From Actinospica sp035712985 (GTDB taxonomy: Bacteria > Actinomycetota > Actinomycetes > Streptomycetales > Catenulisporaceae): a stretch of 14,486 nt of DNA. A program made the position numbers and the translations under genes. Of the stretch, positions 5,879-13,244 are shown in pieces (positions within the stretch are counted from its first letter, which is position 1; every line of letters begins with the position of its first letter). The stretch spans positions 1-14,486 of the forward strand of contig DASTAE010000213.1 in assembly GCA_035712985.1 (NCBI GenBank). Direction: 5' to 3'. Under the pieces are notes generated by a model, which ran no database searches, was not told the DNA's origin, and was given only the letters and a program-made list of their open reading frames with translations.

Positions 5879-7291
5879 GTGAGCGAGCCCCTTATGAGCA
5901 ATGTCGTGGAACAAACCCCTGCCCCCGTGTCCCCGGCCAACATCCCGCCGCGCATCCTCGTCATCGGCGGCGGCTACGTCGGGTTGTACACCGCGCAGCG
6001 GATCCTCAAGAACCTCAAGCGCGGCGAGGCGATCGTCACGGTCGTCGACCCCCGCTCCTACATGACCTACCAGCCCTTCCTGCCCGAGGCCGCGGCCGGC
6101 TCCATCGCGCCGCGTAACATCGTGGCTCCGCTGCGTCGCGTCATCAAGGGCCCGAACGCCGAGGTCGTCACCGGCAAGGTGGTCGGGATCGACCACACCC
6201 GGCGCACCGCGCGGATCGAGCCGAACGCCGGCGAGAGCTACGACCTCGGCTTCGACCAGCTGGTCGTCGCGGTCGGCTCCGTGCCGCGCACGCTGCCGAT
6301 CCCGGGCCTGGCCGAGAACGGCATCGGCTTCAAGCAGGTCGAGGAGGCCATCAGCCTCCGCAACCACATCATCGGCCAGATCGACCTGGCCGACTCCATC
6401 AAGGACGAGGCGCTGCGCCGCAAGGCCCTGACCTTCGTCTTCGTCGGCGGCGGCTTCGCCGGCGTCGAGGCCATCGCCGAGATGGAGGACATGGCCCGCG
6501 ACGTCTGCAAGTGGTACAGCAACGTCGAGCCCGAGGACCTGCGCTTCCTGCTCGTCGAGGCCGCCGACCGGATCCTGCCCGAGGTCGGCCCGGAGCTCGG
6601 CGTGTGGACGGCCGAGGAGCTGCGCAAGCGCGGCATCCAGGTCAAGATGAAGACCTTCCTCAACTCCTGCGTCGACAAGCACGTGGTGCTCTCCGACGGC
6701 ACCGAGCTGGACGCCTCCACCATCGTGTGGACCGCAGGCGTCAAGCCGAACCCGGTCATCGAGCAGCTCGGCGTGCCGACCGGCCCCAAGGGCCACGTCG
6801 ACACCCGGGCCAACCTGCGCGTCGTCGGCACGGACTACGTCTGGGCCGCCGGCGACTGCGCCCAGGTGCCCGACCTGTCCAAGGGCGCGGGCAACTGGTG
6901 CTCCCCGTCCGCGCAGCACGCCGTGCGCCAGGCCAAGGTGCTCGCCGAGAACATCGTCGCGGCACTGCGCGGCAAGAGCGTCAACGACTACGTGCACAAG
7001 CACGTCGGCTCCGTCGCCGGCCTCGGCATCGGCAAGGGCGTCGCGAACGTCTACGGCACGAAGCTGCGCGGCTGGCCGGCCTGGTTCATGCACCGCGCGT
7101 ACCACGTCAGCCGGGTCCCCACCTTCAACCGTAAGGTGCGGGTGTGCGTGGACTGGATCCTGGCGGGCTTCTTCCGCCGCGAGGCCGTCACCCTGACCGC
7201 CTTCGAGAGCCCGCGCGGCGAGTTCCTCGAGGTGGCTGTGCCCGCCCCGGCCCCCGCGCTGGACGCGCCGAAGGAGAAGGTCGCGGCCTGA
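5879..7291 (+). CDS. ndh: type II NADH dehydrogenase (NDH-2)
   Basis: A 470-aa flavoprotein of the pyridine-nucleotide disulfide oxidoreductase fold. It moves electrons from NADH via FAD to membrane quinone without pumping protons. The FAD-binding Rossmann motif is I-G-G-G-Y-V-G at residues 29-35. The NADH-binding motif is V-G-G-G-F-A-G-V-E at 189-197, with Glu at its end as expected for NADH. The second FAD contact is A-A-G-D-C-A at 323-328. The C-terminal region (W-P-A-W-F-M-H-R-A-Y-H to F-F-R-R-E) is amphipathic and would bind the inner leaflet. Start: AAGGA at 5869-5873 lies 5 nt before GTG 5879; ATG 5894 is also in frame but 20 nt from it. It has its own promoter and terminator, so it is likely monocistronic. 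Confidence 0.95.
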   Translation: MSEPLMSNVVEQTPAPVSPANIPPRILVIGGGYVGLYTAQRILKNLKRGEAIVTVVDPRSYMTYQPFLPEAAAGSIAPRNIVAPLRRVIKGPNAEVVTGKVVGIDHTRRTARIEPNAGESYDLGFDQLVVAVGSVPRTLPIPGLAENGIGFKQVEEAISLRNHIIGQIDLADSIKDEALRRKALTFVFVGGGFAGVEAIAEMEDMARDVCKWYSNVEPEDLRFLLVEAADRILPEVGPELGVWTAEELRKRGIQVKMKTFLNSCVDKHVVLSDGTELDASTIVWTAGVKPNPVIEQLGVPTGPKGHVDTRANLRVVGTDYVWAAGDCAQVPDLSKGAGNWCSPSAQHAVRQAKVLAENIVAALRGKSVNDYVHKHVGSVAGLGIGKGVANVYGTKLRGWPAWFMHRAYHVSRVPTFNRKVRVCVDWILAGFFRREAVTLTAFESPRGEFLEVAVPAPAPALDAPKEKVAA

Positions 7292-7321
7292 GTCCGCGCC
7301 CGAGCCGTAGAGCGTGACCGG

Positions 7322-7360
7322 TCGGCCCTCGGAATCGATCTTCCCGATTCCGGGGGCCGA
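7322..7360 (+). terminator. strong hairpin terminator after ndh
   Basis: A 16-bp stem with one G-T wobble joins 7322-7337 to 7345-7360 around a 7-nt loop, 30 nt after the ndh stop. There is no U-tract, which is common in actinomycete terminators. It separates ndh from the next gene. Confidence 0.8.
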
Positions 7361-7411
7361 TCCGCGTCCGCACCCGGCAACCGCCACCGGCGCGTCCGCG
7401 TTCTCTGTTAC

Positions 7412-8140
7412 GTGACCCGCCTCCTGTCCCGCCTGCCGAGGGCGGTCCGACGCCTCCTGCGGCCCTTCGACCCGCGCACGCTCGCGGGCCGGCGCCGCGG
7501 CTTCCAGTTGCTCTCGATCGCGACGATCCTGCTCTTCGTCCCGATCACCTACGTGCGCGCCGTCGGCGACCCGAGCGTCTACGCGGTTTCCCAGGTCCCG
7601 GCCGCGCCGGTGGGCATCGTCTTCGGGGCGGGCCTCGAAGGCGACCAGCCCGGCAACTACCTGCAGGGCAGGCTGGACCTGGCCCTCAAGCTGTGGCACG
7701 CGGGCAAGTTCAAGGTCTTCCTCGTCACCGGCGACAACTCCTCGCCCACCTACAACGAGCCCCGCGCCATGCGCGACTACCTCACCGCCCGCGGCGTCCC
7801 CGAGAACGTCATCGTCCTCGACTATGCGGGCTTCGACACGTGGGAGAGCTGCGACCGCGCGAAGCGCGTCTTCGGCGTCGGCAAGGCGATCCTCGTCAGC
7901 CAGGACTTCACCATCCCCCGCGCCACCTACCTCTGCCGCGCCGCCGGCATCGAGGCCTACGGCGTAGGCGACCCCGACGGCCTGCACGAAGGCTCCACCC
8001 CCGAGTGGATCCGCAACGGCATGCGCGAAGTCGCCGCCTCCTTCAACGCCGTCTACCAGGCCACCCTCCAGCCCGACCCCACCTTCCTCGGCCCCAAGGA
8101 CGACGGGGTCGCGCAGGCGCTGGCGGTGGCCGGCCGGTAG
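7412..8140 (+). CDS. SanA/YdcF-like DUF218 membrane-anchored protein
   Basis: A 242-aa protein with a basic N-terminus, one membrane segment at about residues 31-50, and then a DUF218 domain. Domain landmarks are P-V-G-I-V-F-G-A-G near 66-74, the V-T-G-D-N-S-S-P-T-Y-N-E-P motif near 105-117 typical of the SanA branch, and I-L-V-S-Q-D-F-T-I-P-R-A near 160. The catalytic-looking domain is probably extracytoplasmic. E. coli SanA affects envelope permeability to vancomycin; the biochemical activity of the family is not settled. GTG 7412 has no visible ribosome site, yet it leaves the expected N-terminus. It follows ndh after a terminator and is convergent with the antiporter gene. Confidence 0.85.
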   Translation: MTRLLSRLPRAVRRLLRPFDPRTLAGRRRGFQLLSIATILLFVPITYVRAVGDPSVYAVSQVPAAPVGIVFGAGLEGDQPGNYLQGRLDLALKLWHAGKFKVFLVTGDNSSPTYNEPRAMRDYLTARGVPENVIVLDYAGFDTWESCDRAKRVFGVGKAILVSQDFTIPRATYLCRAAGIEAYGVGDPDGLHEGSTPEWIRNGMREVAASFNAVYQATLQPDPTFLGPKDDGVAQALAVAGR

Positions 8141-8170
8141 CAGCACGCGGTGCGCGCCACGGCCGGCTAC
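8126..8170. terminator. bidirectional terminator overlapping two stop codons
   Basis: GTGGCCGGCCG (8126-8136) pairs with CGGCCGGCTAC (8160-8170) through 11 bp with one wobble. The loop holds a small GCAC/GTGC hairpin. The stem lies inside the 3' ends of both convergent genes, whose stops are only 26 bp apart. Confidence 0.5.
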
Positions 8171-9768
8171 TCGACCAGTTCTTCCTGCGAGAGACGCAAT
8201 TCTTCGATGTCGAGCCTGGCCTGGATCTGCCGCAGAACGGCGTCGTCGATACGGCGTTCGTCGCGCAGGCGGATGACGGTGGCGCGCTTGTTGCCCAGCA
8301 GGGCCAGCCGCAGCGCCTTGTATTGCGCGTGGAACCTTCGCAGGGCGTTGAGCTCGTTGGTCTCTTCGTCGTCCTCGGTGTCCGCGTCGGTCTGCAGCAG
8401 CCGCAGGTGCTTGGTGTACTCGCGCTGGAGCAGGTCGGTGACCATCTGGTCCGTGCCGAGTTCGGCGGCGAGCTTCGGGAGGGCGTCGAGCGCCTCCTCG
8501 GTGGCGGTGACCTTCGCCAGGCGGCGCTCGGTCTGGACGAGGGTGTCCTCCGGGGCTCCGGTCCAGCGGACGATCGGCGGAATGGCGAAGGCCTGCAGCA
8601 TCAGCAGCGCGATGACGCCGACGGTCACGAAGATGATGACGTCGCGATCGGGGAACGGCTGTCCGTTGTCGAGCGTGTGCGGCACGGCCAGCACCGCGGC
8701 CAGCGATACCGCGCCGCGGAAGCCCGCCACTCCGCCCAGGATGCGGTAGCGGTGGCTGACGCGGCGGGCCAGTTGGGAGGGGCGGCGGTCGAGGGCGCGG
8801 ATGAGGTACACGACGACGAACTGGAAGAGGATCCGCACCAGGATCAGCGTCGCGCACACCACCACGACCGTGACCAGTGCGCGCCCGAGATCGAAGCTGG
8901 TCAGGTCTCGAATGGCCGACTGGAACGTGATGCCGACGAGCACGAACAGGGCGCCGTTGAGCACGTACGTCGCGAGCGGCCACGCGGCCTGCGTCTGCAA
9001 TCGTTCCGCGGCGCCGCCCACCCTGGGCCCGACCTGGCTCATGATCAGCCCGCAGGTGACGACCGCGAGCACGCCGGACGCCTTGATCTCCTGCGCGAGC
9101 AGGAACGCGGTGAAGGGGGTGAGGATGACGGCGATGTTCTCCATCAGCGGATCCTCGAGACGTCGCCGCACCTGCGCCGCCACCCACGCGATCGCCGCTC
9201 CGGCCGCCACGCCGCCGAGGTAGGAGCGGAAGAACAGCCAGCCGATGTTCGCCGCGCTCACGTGGGCCTCGCCGACCGTGACGCTCACGGCCACGCCGTA
9301 GAGCACCAGCGCGGTGCCGTCGTTCATCAGGCTCTCGGCCTGCAGCATGACCAGGCTCCGGCGCGGCAGCAGCCGACCCAGCGCGGCGACGGACGTGGCG
9401 TCGGTCGGGGCGATGGCCGCGCCGAGCACCCAGGCCGGGCCCCAGGGCAGCCCGAGCGCGTGCGTGATCGCGGCGACGGCCGCCGCGGTCGCGGCCACCA
9501 GCAGCGTGCTCATGAGCATGACGCCGCGCAGGGCCCTGCGGATCTCCCGCAGCGAGGTGGTCAGGCTCTCCCAGTACAGCAGCGCGGGCAGGAAGATCAG
9601 CAGCACGGTCTCCGGCGGCAGGCTCACCTGCCGCAGCGCCGGAACGAACCCCAGCGCCCCGCCGCAGATGAGCATGAACACGGGAGGGACGATGCCGAGG
9701 CGCCGACCGGCCAGCGTGCACAGCAGGATGACGATCCCGAGGACGACGACGAGTTCGAGCCCGAGCAT
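8167..9768 (-). CDS. CPA1-family Na+/H+ antiporter
   Basis: A 533-aa cation/proton antiporter of the NhaP/YjcE type. About twelve hydrophobic helices fill residues 1-390, followed by a charged, helical cytoplasmic tail of ~140 residues. Core motifs are A120-P-T-D123 (ion-binding Asp), E145-S-L-M-N-D150-G-T-A (the CPA1 signature), and G-F-R-G-A-V-S-L near 355. The start is certain: GAGGAGG lies 10 nt upstream of ATG 9768. It lies 63 bp downstream of the XRE-MmyB regulator in the same direction and may share its transcript. The Glu/Asp-rich segment of the tail (E-D-D-E-E) may serve regulation. Expected role: pH and sodium homeostasis at the plasma membrane. Confidence 0.93.
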   Translation of the reverse strand: MLGLELVVVLGIVILLCTLAGRRLGIVPPVFMLICGGALGFVPALRQVSLPPETVLLIFLPALLYWESLTTSLREIRRALRGVMLMSTLLVAATAAAVAAITHALGLPWGPAWVLGAAIAPTDATSVAALGRLLPRRSLVMLQAESLMNDGTALVLYGVAVSVTVGEAHVSAANIGWLFFRSYLGGVAAGAAIAWVAAQVRRRLEDPLMENIAVILTPFTAFLLAQEIKASGVLAVVTCGLIMSQVGPRVGGAAERLQTQAAWPLATYVLNGALFVLVGITFQSAIRDLTSFDLGRALVTVVVVCATLILVRILFQFVVVYLIRALDRRPSQLARRVSHRYRILGGVAGFRGAVSLAAVLAVPHTLDNGQPFPDRDVIIFVTVGVIALLMLQAFAIPPIVRWTGAPEDTLVQTERRLAKVTATEEALDALPKLAAELGTDQMVTDLLQREYTKHLRLLQTDADTEDDEETNELNALRRFHAQYKALRLALLGNKRATVIRLRDERRIDDAVLRQIQARLDIEELRLSQEELVE

Positions 9769-9831
9769 GGTGACCTGTCCTCCTCAGCGTGGTTGATCAA
9801 TGCTCGCGGGCCGCGGCGACCGGCCGATCGA

Positions 9832-10716
9832 TCACTGACTCTGCGGTGACACGCTAGCGGCGTCGAGCGTCGCGGCCCAACTGGCGAGTAGCCGCAGGTT
9901 GTCGGCGGAAGGGCTGGCCGGTTCGGCGCTGTAGGTGATGACGGTCAGACCGGTGTCGGCGGGCAGCTCCATGGCGTCGAAGTCGAGGATGAGCTCGCCG
10001 ACCACGGGATGCTGCAGGTGCTTGCTCCCGGTGCGGTGGAAGCGCACGTTGTGCGCGGCCCAGCGGGTGCGGAACAGTTCGCTGCGCGTGGACAGCTCGC
10101 CGATGAGGTCCTGCAGGGCCTTGTCGTGCGGGTCGCGGCCGGCCTCGCCGCGCAGGATGGCGACCACGTCGGACGCCATCCGCTCCCACTCCCGGTAGTA
10201 CTCCTGCGCGGCCGGATCGAGGAACATGAAGCGCGCGAGGCTCGGCGGTCGGCTCGTGTCCTCGAAGACCGGCGCGATCAGGGCCCTGCCGAGGCTGTTC
10301 GTCGCGAGGATGTCTAGGCGCCGGTTGCGCACGTAGGCCGGGCTGGTCGCCATCGAGTCGATGACGCGCTGCACCGACGGCCGCACCTGCGGCTTCGGGC
10401 CGCGCTTGGGCACCCGGTTCGCGGTGTTGACCGCGCGCGCCAGGTCGAACAGGTGCACGTGCTCGGCCTCGTCGAGCCGCAACGCCCGGGCCACGGCCTC
10501 GAGGACGGATTCGGACACGCCGCGCGCGTTCCCGCGCTCGAGCTTCACGTAGTAGTCGACGCTCACCCCGGCGAGCAGCGCGACCTCCTCACGGCGCAGC
10601 CCCTGCACCCGCCGAGTGCCGCCGTAGATCGGCAGCCCGGCCCGCTCGGGGCTGATCCGAGCCCGGCGCGAGGCCAGGAAGTCGGCGAACTCGCGGCGCG
10701 CTTCGGAGCTGTCCAT
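9832..10716 (-). CDS. XRE-family regulator with MmyB-like ligand-binding domain
   Basis: A 294-aa soluble regulator. The N-terminal XRE helix-turn-helix covers about residues 8-85, with the family hallmark G-L-R-R-E-E-V-A-L-L-A-G-V-S-V-D-Y-Y near 42-59. The rest is the MmyB-like domain (PF17765), recognisable from A-Y-V-R-N-R-R-L-D-I-L-A-T-N-S-L-G and from F-H-R-T-G-S-K-H-L-Q-H-P-V-V-G. In structurally studied members this domain binds a fatty-acid-like ligand. ATG 10716 starts the conserved region; it has AAAGG only 1 nt upstream but a TACCCT hexamer 7 nt before it. The gene is divergent from a decarboxylase remnant/aldo-keto reductase cluster, the usual position of this family next to an oxidoreductase it represses. 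Confidence 0.92.
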   Translation of the reverse strand: MDSSEARREFADFLASRRARISPERAGLPIYGGTRRVQGLRREEVALLAGVSVDYYVKLERGNARGVSESVLEAVARALRLDEAEHVHLFDLARAVNTANRVPKRGPKPQVRPSVQRVIDSMATSPAYVRNRRLDILATNSLGRALIAPVFEDTSRPPSLARFMFLDPAAQEYYREWERMASDVVAILRGEAGRDPHDKALQDLIGELSTRSELFRTRWAAHNVRFHRTGSKHLQHPVVGELILDFDAMELPADTGLTVITYSAEPASPSADNLRLLASWAATLDAASVSPQSQ

Positions 10717-10723
10717 GCCTTTC

Positions 10724-10729
10724 AGGGTA
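10724..10729 (-). promoter_or_regulatory. candidate -10 box for the XRE regulator
   Basis: Minus-strand TACCCT fits TANNNT and ends 7 nt before ATG 10716, so a leaderless start is possible. Upstream lies the inverted repeat CTGGGGG (10747-10753) / CCCCCAG (10782-10788), which could be an operator between the divergent genes. Confidence 0.3.
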
Positions 10730-10812
10730 CGTCGCGACAGGCCCCGCTGGGGGGCACTGCGGGTACCTGTAACAACAGAAACCCCCAGGTGAGCGGCATT
10801 TTCTGCGGAAAG

Positions 10813-10953
10813 GTGGCAGGGTTGAGGACAAGTCCACCACGACCTCGGTCCCCGATCACCCACCTCGCGTTCTACGCCGGCCGGCCCTGCGCGACGAGCG
10901 CGATCACGGCGCTGCGGGCCATCATCGAGGAGTCCCCGGAGGAGGAGTCATGA
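10813..10953 (+). pseudogene. C-terminal remnant of a carboxymuconolactone decarboxylase-family protein
   Basis: The frame ending at TGA 10951-10953 reads I-T-H-L-A-F-Y-A-G-R-P-C-A-T-S-A-I-T-A-L. This matches the conserved closing helix of CMD/AhpD-like proteins (H-L-A-F-Y-A-G-W-P-x-A). The upstream catalytic part with its Glu and Cys residues is missing: that space is taken by the intergenic region and the start of the divergent XRE gene. GTG 10813 could begin a 46-residue peptide, so some translation is possible. The stop overlaps the next ATG as ATGA, a vestige of a tightly coupled operon. Confidence 0.55.
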
Positions 10954-11023
10954 CCGACGCCGGATGGAGCGAGGACGAGCGCGCGCACGTCGACCGACCC
11001 GGACACGCACGAAAGGCACTCTC

Positions 11024-11027
<4 letters not shown>
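10950..11027 (+). CDS. 25-aa coupled small ORF before the aldo/keto reductase
   Basis: ATG 10950 has an excellent ribosome site (GGAGGAGG, 10938-10945). The frame ends with TGA at 11025-11027, overlapping the GTG start of the reductase as GTGA. The peptide is acidic at first, then basic, with no motif I can name. The 4-nt overlaps on both sides (ATGA upstream, GTGA downstream) argue that ribosomes pass through it. It may be a leader peptide or the stump of a deleted gene. Confidence 0.45.
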
Positions 11028-12001
<974 letters not shown>

Positions 12002-12016
12002 CCCGCCGTTGGCCAC

Positions 12017-13123
12017 CTATGTTGTTGCGGGTGGTGGGTCGAGGAGCCGATTCCCATCCGTCAACAACCCCTCGTGCTTGACCGTGCGCAGCACCGGCAC
12101 CACCTCCATCTGAACGACGCCCTCGATCTCACCGATCCGGCGAGTCATGTACTCGTACAGACCGGTGAGATCGCGGGCGAGCACCACCGCGAACAGGTTG
12201 CTGCTCCCGGTGGTAGCCGCCGCGTACGGCACCTCGGAATGGCTGGCCAACGCCAACCCGGCGCGCTCGAGCGCGGCCGGAGCGACTGTTACGTACAGCG
12301 CGGCCTCCGCGAAGAACCCGAGCGAGGCAGGCAGCACGTCCACGTCGTAGAACACGACACCGCTTTCGCGCAGCTGCTCCAGCCGCCTCCTCACGGTGCT
12401 CTCCGACCGCCCCGCCGCCCGCGCGAGATCTGGATACCCGGTACGTCCGTCGCGCGAGAGCAGCGCCAACATCGCGCGGTCCGCATCGTCGAACTCGACC
12501 GACTCACGTCCTGGGGTGACAGGTCGCTCAAGCGCCGTGACCTGCTCCGCGCTGAGCTCATCGAGCCCGCGCCACCGAAGAGGCCCGCCGATGTACGCAT
12601 GCAGGATGCTCTGCGCGGAAACGGCCGTGACCTGCCGAGTCCGCGGAAGCTTGTGCAGCAGCAGCGCATCGCGTTCCTCGCGGCTCCGTGAGCGCGTCAT
12701 ACACGCCACCTCCGCGCCACCGGCGTTGATCGCCACCCACGAGATGTCCGGCCGCCGAGCGAGCGCGTCCGCGACCGCGCTGGCGCTCCCAGGCACGCAC
12801 TGCAGCCGCAGCCGCGACTGGAACAGCCCGACACGCGCGGCCGCCGGAATCCCGATCACCCGCATGATCCCGTCACTCCGCAGCCGCCGATAGCGCCGCG
12901 TCACGGTCTGGTCGGTGACTCCCAGCACCGCGGCCAGCCGACTGAACGAGGCCCGCCCATCGATCATGAGCCCCTGAATGATCTGCCGATCCAGCAGATC
13001 CAACACGCCACCGTCACTCGCGCTCGCACGCCCACTCGCGCTCGCACGCCCACTCGCGCTCGCACTCGCGCTCGCACTCGCGCTCGCACTCGCACGTCCA
13101 ACCGCAGTCACGATTTCCATCAT
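12017..13123 (-). CDS. double-domain Lrp/AsnC-family regulator
   Basis: A regulator with two winged-helix plus RAM-like units in tandem. From ATG 13123 (368 aa), the first HTH spans about 41-88 (L-D-R-Q-I-I-Q-G-L to R-Y-R-R-L-R-S-D-G) and is followed by a ligand-type domain. The second HTH begins near 212 (F-D-D-A-D-R-A-M-L-A-L-L-S) and is followed by a second RAM-like domain ending near 350. Residues 10-36 are an Ala-Ser-rich low-complexity run encoded by a tandem repeat. The start is uncertain: ATG 13123 has no good ribosome site; GTG 13006 starts exactly at the first HTH; the best ribosome site precedes an ATG at 13154 in another frame. It is divergent from the MFS exporter, its probable target. 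The AKR gene converges 15 bp away. Confidence 0.88.
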   Translation of the reverse strand: MMEIVTAVGRASASASASASASASGRASASGRASASDGGVLDLLDRQIIQGLMIDGRASFSRLAAVLGVTDQTVTRRYRRLRSDGIMRVIGIPAAARVGLFQSRLRLQCVPGSASAVADALARRPDISWVAINAGGAEVACMTRSRSREERDALLLHKLPRTRQVTAVSAQSILHAYIGGPLRWRGLDELSAEQVTALERPVTPGRESVEFDDADRAMLALLSRDGRTGYPDLARAAGRSESTVRRRLEQLRESGVVFYDVDVLPASLGFFAEAALYVTVAPAALERAGLALASHSEVPYAAATTGSSNLFAVVLARDLTGLYEYMTRRIGEIEGVVQMEVVPVLRTVKHEGLLTDGNRLLDPPPATT

Positions 13124-13154
13124 CCCAGACGCAATGACTATGTGATTCCGCCAT
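13014..13154 (-). CDS. possible 46-aa ORF overlapping the Lrp 5' end
   Basis: ATG 13154 is preceded at 6 nt by AGGAGG (13166-13161), the best ribosome site in this intergenic region. The frame runs 46 codons through the tandem repeat, reading it as repeated Cys-Glu-Arg-Glu, and stops at TGA 13016-13014. GTG 13006 of the Lrp frame follows after 7 nt. It may be a leader ORF coupled to the regulator, or the original start of the regulator now out of frame after an indel. Confidence 0.4.
   Translation of the reverse strand: MAESHSHCVWDDGNRDCGWTCECERECERECEREWACEREWACERE
13015..13096. repeat. tandem repeat inside the Lrp 5' end
   Basis: Two perfect 18-bp copies of CACTCGCGCTCGCACGCC (13015-13032, 13033-13050) are followed by three perfect 12-bp copies of CACTCGCGCTCG (13051-13086) and a partial copy to 13096. 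All units are multiples of three, so copy-number change keeps the frame. They encode Ala-Ser in the Lrp frame and Cys-Glu-Arg-Glu in another. Confidence 0.9.
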
Positions 13155-13244
13155 CCACCCCCTCCTGGTTACCGGATTGCGCGGTCGAAATGACAGATTC
13201 ACCTGCACGGACCAGGTCCCGGCCCGTCGCAGGAGGAGGAAATC
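13124..13244. promoter_or_regulatory. divergent Lrp-MFS control region
   Basis: The 121-bp gap holds an inverted pair CGCAAT (13130-13135) / ATTGCG (13176-13181). It also holds a direct repeat of AATGAC followed by GATTC (13133-13148 and 13189-13200, with different internal spacing). These are candidate binding sites for the Lrp protein. No convincing -35/-10 pair was found for the exporter gene. Confidence 0.3.

Noticed and set aside
5720..5880. A Rex (redox repressor) operator upstream of ndh.
   Set aside because: No TTGTGAA-N-TTCACAA-like palindrome is present; the inverted repeats there have other sequences.
5762..9721. A very long open minus-strand frame across ndh and the SanA-like gene.
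   Set aside because: It is an antisense shadow of high-GC coding DNA: composition is Arg/Ala/Gly/Asp low-complexity, and real conserved genes occupy the other frames.
10717..10863. A 49-codon N-terminal extension of the XRE regulator.
   Set aside because: It has no conserved residues and crosses the divergent promoter region; the family starts at the ATG 10716 position.
13015..13096. The tandem repeat as a CRISPR array or replication iteron.
   Set aside because: Units are directly abutting 12- and 18-mers without spacers, lie inside a coding region, and have no cas or replication gene nearby.
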